Shown here: positions 1 to 5,386 of the stretch, one piece after another
Layout: every line of letters begins with the position of its first letter
How positions within the stretch are numbered: the first letter of the stretch is position 1
DNA from: Bacteroidota bacterium
GTDB lineage: Bacteria > Bacteroidota > Bacteroidia > Bacteroidales > JAADJA01
DNA length: 5,386 bases
NCBI GenBank assembly: GCA_024278155.1
Contig: JAJRTT010000135.1
Coordinates: forward strand, 1 to 5,386
Direction: 5' to 3'
Translations under genes and position numbers: made by a program
Notes under the pieces: model-generated
Database searches by the model: none
The model's input: the letters and a program-made list of their open reading frames with translations, nothing else
Told to the model about the DNA's origin: nothing

Positions 1-529
1 GCCGGGCCGCATTTTTCGTTTCAATGAATTTTTGTTATGCGATATGCAGAGCAAAAACAGCGGGCCGACAAGCCTGGTTACCTGGTACGTTGATTCGGAA
101 AAGGAAAAACAACGCTTGTTCACTGTCTTTGAAGTGGTGGATTATGCACCGGTTTTTGAAGATGAACTGTTTTTGGCCGTGAACACAGCCGGAATGGGCT
201 ATGTGAAAATGTACGATCCGCAATTAAATGAACTTACCGACTTGGCCGGGTTTTCTGGGAAAATTCATTCGATGGCAAAAACGGGGGAGGGGGAAGTTTT
301 GATAGCTGCCGGGCAGGATGTTTATCTGTACAGCTTCCCGGGAAACTACCCTCAAGTAGTTTTACCCGGAACAAATGCTTACAGACTTAAGTTTGAGAAT
401 CTTTCCCAACGGCTTTATATAGTTAGCGGATTTGCAATTGATATTTATAGTTTCCCTCAATTGGACCCTCTTTTCCATATCCCCTTGAACGATTCAATCC
501 TGAATGTTCATTTTCACTATAATATGTAA
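1..529 (+). CDS. C-terminal part of a beta-propeller-like protein (5' end outside window)
   Basis: The reading frame is open from base 2, with no stop before TAA at 527-529, so the gene begins upstream of the window and 175 residues are visible. A TTG at 32 and the ATG at 44 are internal codons, not convincing starts: neither has a ribosome binding site and the frame continues upstream. The visible protein is rich in short beta-strand stretches that alternate with turns. Examples are YVKMYDPQLNELTDL, EVLIAAGQDVYLYSFPG and RLYIVSGFAIDIYSFPQ, in which a hydrophobic strand ends in an aromatic (YLYSFP, DIYSFP). This resembles blades of WD40- or YVTN-like propellers, including those at the C-terminus of some Bacteroidota lipoproteins. 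No catalytic motif, membrane segment or sorting tail is visible. The family is an inference from the strand pattern; an unrelated all-beta protein is possible. It converges on the small gene at 564-746. Confidence 0.75.
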   Translation, partial: PGRIFRFNEFLLCDMQSKNSGPTSLVTWYVDSEKEKQRLFTVFEVVDYAPVFEDELFLAVNTAGMGYVKMYDPQLNELTDLAGFSGKIHSMAKTGEGEVLIAAGQDVYLYSFPGNYPQVVLPGTNAYRLKFENLSQRLYIVSGFAIDIYSFPQLDPLFHIPLNDSILNVHFHYNM

Positions 530-563
530 GGGAATGGTTCTTTTGGAGTTTTATTAATCTACT

Positions 564-746
564 TCAAACAACGAACTTCTTCTTTGCGGTGTTCCACTTG
601 ATGTACTGTGCATCGTTATTTTTGGAAATAAACTCAAGATACTTCTGGGCCATCTCCGGATTTGACTGTTTGTAGGTTTCATAAACTCTCTTTTTGCCAA
701 CGTGACCATTGATAATGCTTAAACCTTGTTGTTCTTTCTTTGTCAT
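564..746 (-). CDS. Small basic hypothetical protein, 60 aa
   Basis: The ORF starts with ATG at 746-744 and ends with TGA at 566-564. I do not recognise the family. The protein is hydrophilic and lysine-rich. It has a short N-terminal stretch (MTKKEQQGLSIINGHVGKKR), a probably helical middle (VYETYKQSNPEMAQKYLEFI, about residues 21-40) and a basic, aromatic C-terminus (YIKWNTAKKKFVV). There is no signal peptide or membrane segment, so it would be cytoplasmic. The composition looks like a real protein and no larger gene overlaps it. The leader just before the start is A/T-rich without a clear Shine-Dalgarno site, which is usual for Bacteroidota. Its stop lies 34 bp from the stop of the convergent upstream gene. 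A small nucleic-acid-binding or accessory protein would fit the charge, but that is only a guess. It could also be a chance ORF. Confidence 0.5.
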   Translation of the reverse strand: MTKKEQQGLSIINGHVGKKRVYETYKQSNPEMAQKYLEFISKNNDAQYIKWNTAKKKFVV

Positions 747-1027
747 AGGACTAAATTTTTTGTTTTAAATTAGATTACCTAACCTTGATTTGCTGTGCCC
801 CCATATTCAATGTTTGTGCCAAATAGCAAATAGCATTGATTTCATGCGCCTTATAAAAAGGTTACGTTTTTTTTGGCCGGATTTGGCTGTGCCTGATTAT
901 GGAAACGGATAGGAATTGACAGCTTCTTTATCCAGAAACGGAATAAGGGGTTTCAAGGTTCGAGAGATACCGGCAAATTGGAATGAGACTGGGAAGGGGT
1001 TTGTGGGATTAATATCATTTCTGATCC

Positions 1028-1037
1028 CGAAGCTTCG
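1028..1037. repeat. 10-bp perfect palindrome cgaagcttcg
   Basis: The sequence cgaagcttcg reads the same on both strands. It sits about 30 bp from the GC-rich hairpin and may belong to the same intergenic repeat unit. A site this short could be chance. Confidence 0.4.
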
Positions 1038-1067
1038 TGACAAAAAGCAAACCTGTCCTTGCCGCCC

Positions 1068-1092
1068 GCCTGCCGGAACGGGCAGGGCAGGC
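1068..1092. repeat. GC-rich hairpin, REP-like intergenic repeat
   Basis: The arm gcctgcc (1068-1074) pairs perfectly with ggcaggc (1086-1092), leaving an 11-nt loop. The 3' side contains ggcag twice in tandem (1081-1090), so a second register, cctgcc (1069-1074) with ggcagg (1081-1086) and a 6-nt loop, is also possible. The stretch is much more GC-rich than its surroundings. Similar CCTGCCGG-AACGGGCAGG palindromes are frequent between genes in Bacteroidota, so I read this as an interspersed repeat. It is not a standard terminator, because no T-run directly follows the stem on either strand. Confidence 0.6.
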
Positions 1093-1212
1093 TGATAAAT
1101 TCCAATGGCAAGAATCAAAACCCAAAACAGGTTTCGTATTTATTATTTTGAAACTTTGATATTTATTTGAAATTTGTTTATTGTTTTTTTCTGATTTATC
1201 CAGGTTGGGGGT

Positions 1213-3108
1213 TTATAGTTTGCTGAGGAAAACATAAAGATCATCGCCACTCTTGACATTCAACCTTTTTCGCAACCGGTGCCGGGCAGTTTTTACGCTA
1301 TTGGGTGAGATGTGCAGGAGTTCGGAGGTTTCCTTAATGTTCAGGTTCAGGCTTATCAATGCCGCCAACCGGTAGTCGTGTGTGCTAAGGTTGGGGTTTA
1401 TTTCCCTCAATTTGCCATTAAAGCCTTTGTTTACATTTTCAAAGTAATTCCTGAAAAGGTCCCAATCTTTTTCGGTTTTTTGGTTTTTGCTAATGTCTTT
1501 GATGATTGATTTAAACTCCATTGAAAAACGATCATCCGCTTTTTGGGCCAGGTTATTTAGCTTTCCCTGAATGTCGATTAGCATTTTATTCCTTTGGAGC
1601 ATATTTAGTGCGTGAGTGGTTAGTTGCTTGGTTTTAAAATTAACTTCTGTCTTCAACTTTTTACCCGATAACTCTTTGTTTTCCAATTCTGTTTCCAGTA
1701 GTTTTCTTTCCACAAGGTACAATTCTTTTTCCCTTTTCTTCTTCGCGAAATAATAGAATGCGGCCACAATAACAAGTGAAAGGGCCAAAAGTACAGCGAT
1801 AATGATGATTTGTTGCCGGCTTTGGATAGCGGCCGATTTCAAACGTTCACTCTGGTTCAGCTCTTTGAGCAAAAGGATTTCGTTTTCCTTTCTTTCAGTT
1901 TCAAATTCTGTTTTCAGGTTCTGAATATATTCCTGATCTTCCTTTGTATTGATCGAGTCTTTTAGGAACAGGTATTTTTTAATATTGACATATGCTTCGT
2001 TGAATCTTTTTTTGCCTTCAAATACCTTATAAAGCAATTCGTAGTCTTCGAGCAGTACACCGGTGTTACCACTTTCGTTGGCAAGTTTCATGGCAAGGTT
2101 TCCATGAAAAATTGAACTGTCATATAATTTTTGTTCTAAAAAAATACGGCCCATGGCAAGGTGAAGCCGGCTGTTGTTTGCACGGATTTTATTATTGTTG
2201 ACCAAAGCCTTTCTATAACAATTATAAGCTTCATTATATTTTTTAAGACTGCTATACAACAATGCCATATTCTGACAGATAATGGCCGTGTTTCGGTGAT
2301 CTCCCATACTTTCATTGATTTTAAGCCCTTGCTTGTAATTCTCTATCGCCTTAAGTGTATCTCCAAGCCTTTTGTGCAAAACCCCCAGATTTGCATAACA
2401 CCGTGCCATATATCCTGAATCCTTTTCATGTATCGCATCAGAAAGTGCCTCGTTTAACCAAACTTCACTGTTCGTGTAATCTTTGATGACAAGGTAAATA
2501 CTGCCGATATTGATTTTGCCGACAATCATCGTGCTTACCGGTGCATTCAGTGCTTCTTTCACCTTGACCGACCTGATGAAATAGACGAGAGACGAATCGT
2601 AATGCCCTGTTTTAATGTAGGCTGTCCCCATATTGTTCAGCAGTTTTGCATAATCAAGCGGCGAAATTTTATCGGTATTGGTTTTAATGCCGAAAGCAGA
2701 ATAATACTTACTGGAGTTTTTATAGGCCTTCATTGCCCTTGAGTAATCAGCCTTGTAATAATAATCAGAGCCCCTGTTCATGTAAAAAAGGATAATCTGC
2801 ACGGTATCCTTTATTTTCAACGCTTTTTGCAATCCGATGCTTGAGTAATATTCTACAGAATCATAATTGCCAATATTCCTGTATGCTTCAGCAAGAATGG
2901 ATGATGAGCTGACAATTATTTTATCATTGCTGCCAAAATCATGAAAAGCAGCTTTGGCCAGTTTGATGGATTCTGTTGGATCATTTTTCAAAAGGCTGTC
3001 CGCTTTTCGAACAAGTGTATTCCCGTTATTTCTTGGCACCGATTGGGATAAAGCTACCGAAATAAGAACTACATGGATAAGAAATGTTAATAAGAGATTT
3101 AATTTCAT
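1213..3108 (-). CDS. Membrane-bound TPR regulator with C-terminal LuxR-type HTH
   Basis: This is a probable one-component transcriptional regulator of 631 aa. I chose the ATG at 3108-3106 because it begins a good signal peptide (MKLNLLLTFLIHVVLISVALS, cleavage likely near residue 21) and follows an AAAAGA stretch. An ATG 27 bp further upstream (3135) would add nine polar residues. About eight to nine TPR-like helical pairs fill residues 32-384, for example LLNNMGTAYIKTGHYDSSLV near 156 and CYANLGVLHKRLGDTLKAIE near 237. A charged coiled coil follows (386-431), then one transmembrane helix (433-454, IIIIAVLLALSLVIVAAFYY), a second coiled coil (455-495), and a GerE/LuxR-type HTH (about 566-618) with recognition helix SPNSVKTARHRLRKRL. 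The layout implies a periplasmic TPR sensor and a cytoplasmic DNA-binding end. No kinase or receiver domain is visible. It is divergent from the beta-helix operon and may regulate it (inference). Confidence 0.93.
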   Translation of the reverse strand: MKLNLLLTFLIHVVLISVALSQSVPRNNGNTLVRKADSLLKNDPTESIKLAKAAFHDFGSNDKIIVSSSSILAEAYRNIGNYDSVEYYSSIGLQKALKIKDTVQIILFYMNRGSDYYYKADYSRAMKAYKNSSKYYSAFGIKTNTDKISPLDYAKLLNNMGTAYIKTGHYDSSLVYFIRSVKVKEALNAPVSTMIVGKINIGSIYLVIKDYTNSEVWLNEALSDAIHEKDSGYMARCYANLGVLHKRLGDTLKAIENYKQGLKINESMGDHRNTAIICQNMALLYSSLKKYNEAYNCYRKALVNNNKIRANNSRLHLAMGRIFLEQKLYDSSIFHGNLAMKLANESGNTGVLLEDYELLYKVFEGKKRFNEAYVNIKKYLFLKDSINTKEDQEYIQNLKTEFETERKENEILLLKELNQSERLKSAAIQSRQQIIIIAVLLALSLVIVAAFYYFAKKKREKELYLVERKLLETELENKELSGKKLKTEVNFKTKQLTTHALNMLQRNKMLIDIQGKLNNLAQKADDRFSMEFKSIIKDISKNQKTEKDWDLFRNYFENVNKGFNGKLREINPNLSTHDYRLAALISLNLNIKETSELLHISPNSVKTARHRLRKRLNVKSGDDLYVFLSKL

Positions 3109-3185
3109 TCTTTTGGATTTTAAATGTAATTGCACTCTAAATTTAAAATAATCCTAATTGAGAAAACCAGAAGTACCATGGGACA

Positions 3186-3193
3186 CAAAGTTA
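3186..3193 (-). promoter_or_regulatory. Possible Bacteroidota -7 promoter element for the TPR regulator
   Basis: On the minus strand these bases read TAACTTTG, a full match to the Bacteroidota sigma-70 -7 consensus TAnnTTTG. The site lies about 78 bp upstream of the regulator's start codon. No convincing TTG/TTTG -33 element is found at the expected spacing, so the call rests on the -7 box alone. Confidence 0.3.
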
Positions 3194-3305
3194 CCGAAAA
3201 CCATTCAGTAAACCGGCTAAAATAGGGAAGTCAAACATAATATGGAATATTTAATTTTCTTAACATCAGAAAAAGAGGGTGTTATCTATTGAAAATGTGC
3301 CAAAA

Positions 3306-3360
3306 GTTAACCTCAAGTAAACCTGTTTCAGACCTGATGTTAACCTCAAGTTAACCTAAT
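3306..3360. repeat. Phased array of five 11-bp units, consensus GTTAACCTnAn; candidate operator
   Basis: Five consecutive 11-bp units start at 3306, 3317, 3328, 3339 and 3350. They read gttaacctcaa, gtaaacctgtt, tcagacctgat, gttaacctcaa and gttaacctaat. ACCT is conserved at the same place in all five, and GTTAACCT is exact in units 1, 4 and 5. The middle unit is the most degenerate. As a result the 19-mer at 3306-3324 recurs at 3339-3357 with one mismatch. One repeat per DNA turn is the arrangement of direct-repeat operators bound by winged-helix regulators such as the OmpR/PhoB family, so an operator is plausible. The array is about 200 bp from the regulator start and about 290 bp from the beta-helix start. 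Which gene it controls, and which protein binds, cannot be told from the sequence. Confidence 0.65.
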
Positions 3361-3369
3361 TAATTAGGT
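3354..3369. repeat. 16-bp perfect palindrome acctaattaattaggt
   Basis: The 16 bases are perfectly self-complementary. The palindrome begins inside the last unit of the phased array, using its ACCT as the left arm, and the mirrored AGGT forms the right arm. It could be a dimer-binding site or a cruciform-prone AT core. As a terminator it is weak, because the stem is AT-rich and no T-run follows. Confidence 0.5.
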
Positions 3370-3529
3370 GGGTTGGTTCTTGAATTGTTCTTTTGTCAAT
3401 ATAATTAACTACCACATCCACTCCATTGCTGCCTTATTTTGTTTCACGGATAATCAAATCTTAATATATCACAACTAATCAGTAATGCACTTATTGTTAG
3501 GGAAATTTAAAAAAACAATTACAAACACT

Positions 3530-3545
3530 CCCCTCTCGAGAGGGG
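3530..3545. repeat. Palindrome cccctctcgagagggg, Bacteroidota-type intergenic repeat
   Basis: This is a perfect 16-bp palindrome flanked by acact on the left and cttggggtgcgt on the right. From memory, near copies of this CCCCTCTCGAGAGGGG...GGGGTGTGT pattern occur between genes in many Bacteroidota, which suggests a dispersed REP-like element rather than a local operator. It is far more GC-rich than its surroundings. It lies about 100 bp upstream of the beta-helix start and might affect that transcript. Confidence 0.6.
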
Positions 3546-3648
3546 CTTGGGGTGCGTCATATGGAAAACCCAATTGTTTCTTTGGATTTCTCCTCTACAT
3601 TATTGTACTTATTGGTTGCGATCTACCTAAACCTTTAAATTATAAAAC

Positions 3649-4791
3649 ATGAAAAAGCAAATTACATTTTTAACAGCAATTGTCATTTTTATTGCAATGA
3701 CAGGTAATGCAAAAGTATGGCGTGTTAGCAGCCGCGTTATTGACGGTATTGCCGTTGATGCTGATTTTAACACCTTGCAGGATGGCATTGATGGTGCTTC
3801 CAGTGGCGACACCCTTTATTTAATGGGAAGTAAAAACAGCTATGGTACCGGCATCTTCGAAAAGAAGCTCGTGGTAATTGGCCCGGGCTATTGGTTGACA
3901 GAAAACCAACACACACAAGCCATTACCGATACTGCCCGGGTTGGGTCCTTAACTTTTAACGATGGAAGTCAGGGATCAAAAGTGCAAGGTTTGGCTTTGA
4001 GTTATTCTGCCACTACGTACGTTTATGCAGTGAATTTCAGGTATGTTACAATTAATACGGATAGCATTACCATAGCTCGGAACTACATTTTTTTGTACAG
4101 ATACGGAAGCTATACTGTGGGAACCTTTGAAGGAATAACTATTTACGGAGACAGGACCAATATTAAGATTCAGCAAAACTGGATTGAAGTTGAAATTAAT
4201 GATTATGGTGGTGGTTATGACGGATATGTTAATACCATCCATTTTACAGGCGTCCCTTCTAATTGTTTTGTCCAGAATAATTTTATCCGTTCCAATAATA
4301 GCGGTACGTACGGAACTGCGACAAATATCCGTATGGATATAAGCGACGTAGCCAACGATTTGAAAATTTACAATAATGTTTTATGGGGGGATTGTATAAC
4401 CTATTTTACTGAGCAACAAAACAATATTTTTGTAAGTGGTGCTTATAATGGAGGAGGTGATATAATGATGTACAACCTCTGCAACGGGACACAATATCCT
4501 GTTGATCCACCGGAACTCAATAACCAGCAGAATATTGATATGAGCATAGTGTTTGTTGATTACACAAAATATATTGATAATGGATATGCCCTTGCCACTG
4601 GCTCACCGGCCATCGGTGCCGGGGTAAATGGCGGTGATTGCGGCGTATTTAGTTTTGATACCGGTGGATTCCCTTATGTCTTGTCGGGAATGCCTGCCAT
4701 ACCATCAATCTATGAAGCAACGGTAGAGCCTTTTGTGGGTTCTTCATTGCCTGTTACCATTAAGGCAGTCAGTCATAATGAACACAAATAG
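3649..4791 (+). CDS. Secreted right-handed parallel beta-helix protein
   Basis: This is a 380-aa exported protein. Residues 1-21 are a signal peptide (MKKQ..., hydrophobic ITFLTAIVIFIAM, likely cleavage after TGNA). Residues 40-60 (FNTLQDGIDGASSGDTLYLM) are the entry motif of pectate-lyase-like beta-helix proteins. From about 100 to 270 repeated coils follow, with similar strand-Asn-strand motifs at ITIARNYIFL (N145), IKIQQNWIEV (N177), CFVQNNFIRS (N211) and LKIYNNVLWG (N243). Their spacing of 32-34 residues is consistent with an asparagine ladder. The end (ALATGSPAIGAGVNGGDCGVF, then YVLSGMPAIPSIYEATVE) is the closing motif common in Bacteroidota members. I see no obvious catalytic residues, so a polysaccharide-binding, structural or lyase role cannot be decided. 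No T9SS sorting tail is visible. The start follows an A-rich leader. The next gene begins 8 bp downstream, indicating co-transcription. Confidence 0.9.
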   Translation: MKKQITFLTAIVIFIAMTGNAKVWRVSSRVIDGIAVDADFNTLQDGIDGASSGDTLYLMGSKNSYGTGIFEKKLVVIGPGYWLTENQHTQAITDTARVGSLTFNDGSQGSKVQGLALSYSATTYVYAVNFRYVTINTDSITIARNYIFLYRYGSYTVGTFEGITIYGDRTNIKIQQNWIEVEINDYGGGYDGYVNTIHFTGVPSNCFVQNNFIRSNNSGTYGTATNIRMDISDVANDLKIYNNVLWGDCITYFTEQQNNIFVSGAYNGGGDIMMYNLCNGTQYPVDPPELNNQQNIDMSIVFVDYTKYIDNGYALATGSPAIGAGVNGGDCGVFSFDTGGFPYVLSGMPAIPSIYEATVEPFVGSSLPVTIKAVSHNEHK

Positions 4792-4792
4792 C

Positions 4793-4797
4793 AGGTG
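4793..4797 (+). promoter_or_regulatory. Ribosome binding site aggtg for the repeat-protein gene
   Basis: AGGTG lies two bases before the ATG at 4800, within the 8-bp gap after the beta-helix stop codon. The spacing is shorter than ideal, and translational coupling to the upstream gene is likely. Together with the signal peptide that follows, it supports the choice of start. Confidence 0.45.
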
Positions 4798-4799
4798 TT

Positions 4800-5386
4800 A
4801 TGATAAAGATAATCAAATATCACCTAATCGTATTTCTATTGCTGCTTTTTAATTTGACTTATGGGCAATTGCCCGATCTGGTCGCAATGGAATATTTCTT
4901 TGATATCGACCCGGGTTTTGGGAATGCCATTGCTGTTCCGGTAGTTGCCGACAGTTTGATCGAAACAAACTTCGATGCAGACATTTCAGGACTAAACGGT
5001 GGATACCATATCCTCTATGTAAGGGCAAAGGATGAATTGGGGAATTGGGGAATGGTTTTTTCCGATAAGTTTTTTAAAGAGCCTGAACCTGTTGCAACAG
5101 GAACTCCCGAAGTGCTTCCCGAAATAACCCAAATGGAATACTTCTTTGATGCCGACCCGGGTTTTGGGAATGCCATTGCTGTTCCGGTAGTTGCCGACAG
5201 TTTGATCGAAACAAGCTTCGATGCAGACATTTCGGGACTAAACGGTGGATACCATATCCTCTATGTAAGGGCAAAGGATGAATTGGGTAATTGGGGCATT
5301 GTTTTTACCGATAAGTTTTTTAAAGAGCCGGAACCTGTTACCCCTGGCACACCTGAAGCACTTCCGCAAATAACCCAAATGGAATA
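4800..5386 (+). CDS. Secreted tandem-repeat protein with EYFFD-DPGFGN modules (3' end outside window)
   Basis: The frame runs without a stop from ATG 4800 to the window edge: 195 full codons, incomplete at the 3' end. Residues 1-22 are a signal peptide (MIKIIK, then HLIVFLLLFNLTYG, cleavage before QLPD). Two complete 82-residue repeats follow (4887-5132 and 5133-5378) and a third begins at 5379. Each opens with MEYFFD-DPGFGNAI, passes through LNGGYHILYVRAKDELGNWG and ends in a Pro/Glu/Thr-rich linker (KEPEPV...TPE.LP). The modules look like all-beta, Ig-like units. Similar EYFFD-DPGFGN / LYVRAKD repeats occur in large secreted Bacteroidota proteins, often near beta-helix proteins and often ending in a T9SS sorting domain, which would lie outside this window. 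A surface or adhesive role is an inference. It is the second gene of the beta-helix operon. Confidence 0.93.
   Translation, partial: MIKIIKYHLIVFLLLLFNLTYGQLPDLVAMEYFFDIDPGFGNAIAVPVVADSLIETNFDADISGLNGGYHILYVRAKDELGNWGMVFSDKFFKEPEPVATGTPEVLPEITQMEYFFDADPGFGNAIAVPVVADSLIETSFDADISGLNGGYHILYVRAKDELGNWGIVFTDKFFKEPEPVTPGTPEALPQITQME
4887..5386 (+). repeat. Tandem coding repeats, 246-bp (82-codon) period
   Basis: Unit 1 is 4887-5132, unit 2 is 5133-5378, and unit 3 starts at 5379 and runs off the window. By my alignment units 1 and 2 differ at 21 of 246 bases (about 91% identity) with no gaps. Twelve of these changes fall in the 42-bp linker (codons 66-79 of the unit) and only nine in the other 204 bp. 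The units share an identical 62-bp run (4907-4968 against its copy 246 bp later). At the protein level 8 of 82 residues differ. This points to recent duplication or homogenisation. Assemblies may collapse or miscount such units. Confidence 0.95.

Larger units (their letters stand above)
747..1212. other. Gene-free stretch between the small ORF and the TPR regulator
   Basis: I see no convincing gene here. A 73-codon minus-strand frame (897-1118) is open, but it runs through a GC-rich hairpin and reads as low-quality protein. Contents include a tandem pair of the 7-mer caaatag at 820-833, a perfect 10-bp palindrome at 1028-1037, and the hairpin repeat at 1068-1092. The part near 1140-1200 is very AT-rich and lies just downstream of the regulator's stop codon. 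It contains T-runs but no clear stem for an intrinsic terminator. Confidence 0.6.
3109..3648. other. Long divergent intergenic region between regulator and beta-helix operon
   Basis: This 540-bp AT-rich region separates two divergently transcribed genes and must hold both promoters. I see no coding sequence. It carries a possible -7 element for the regulator (3186-3193), a phased array of five 11-bp units (3306-3360), a 16-bp palindrome overlapping the array end (3354-3369), and a CG-rich palindromic repeat (3530-3545). The last 40 bases before the ATG at 3649 are A/T-rich, as is typical of Bacteroidota leaders. Confidence 0.75.

Noticed and set aside
35..223. Minus-strand frame of 62 codons
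   Set aside because: It is antisense to the partial propeller-like gene and has a His/Cys-rich composition without any recognisable motif.
1068..1092. Intrinsic terminator for the TPR regulator
   Set aside because: The hairpin lies more than 100 bp beyond the stop codon, and no T-run directly follows the stem on the minus strand.
897..1118. Minus-strand open frame of 73 codons as a gene
   Set aside because: It passes through the GC-rich hairpin repeat, has an unconvincing Pro-rich composition and has no clear ribosome binding site. I kept it only as a finding about the region.
1312..3151. Plus-strand frames at 1312-1509, 2161-2418 and 2954-3151
   Set aside because: They lie opposite the strongly supported TPR/HTH gene and have cysteine-rich or irregular compositions typical of antisense shadows.
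3581..3613. Promoter for the beta-helix operon: TTTG at 3581-3584 and TACTTATT at 3606-3613
   Set aside because: The 21-bp spacing fits, but the -7 candidate has two mismatches to TAnnTTTG, so I do not list it as a feature.
3627..4242. Minus-strand frames at 3627-3812 and 3976-4242
   Set aside because: They are antisense to the beta-helix gene, which has a signal peptide and family motifs; the minus frames show none.
5015..5274. Minus-strand frames at 5015-5230 and 5074-5274
   Set aside because: They are antisense to the repeat-protein gene. They are open only because the repeated coding sequence lacks stops in those frames.
4887..5386. CRISPR-like array from the regular repeats
   Set aside because: The 246-bp period is in frame within one open coding sequence, so these are protein-domain repeats.

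Overview
The window looks like a piece of a Bacteroidota chromosome. The DNA is moderately AT-rich and most start codons are preceded by A-rich leaders rather than strong Shine-Dalgarno sites. The proteins are of types common in that phylum: a periplasmic-TPR / membrane / LuxR-type HTH regulator, a secreted right-handed beta-helix protein, and a secreted protein built from repeats beginning EYFFD-DPGFGN. The intergenic regions carry the GC-rich palindromes often seen in these genomes. I cannot name a genus. No rRNA, tRNA, CRISPR array, transposase or phage gene is visible.

Layout. (1) Positions 1-529, + strand: the 3' end of a gene whose start lies before the window, probably the C-terminal part of a beta-propeller-like protein. 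(2) Positions 564-746, - strand: a 60-codon hypothetical basic protein. (3) Positions 747-1212: a gene-free stretch with a GC-rich hairpin repeat and a short perfect palindrome. (4) Positions 1213-3108, - strand: a large membrane-bound TPR/HTH regulator. (5) Positions 3109-3648: a long divergent intergenic region holding a helically phased array of five 11-bp units, a 16-bp palindrome that overlaps the array end, and a second palindromic repeat. (6) Positions 3649-4791, + strand: a secreted parallel beta-helix protein. (7) From 4800 to beyond the window end, + strand: a secreted protein with tandem 82-residue repeats. The third repeat has just begun at the window edge.

How the parts may work together (inference). 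The beta-helix gene and the repeat-protein gene are only 8 bp apart and both encode signal peptides, so they are probably one operon for exported surface or extracellular proteins. The regulator is transcribed divergently from them. The phased array between the two is a plausible operator for one or both directions. The two most notable points are this 11-bp phased array and the very similar 246-bp tandem repeats in the last gene, whose cores are much better conserved than their linkers.
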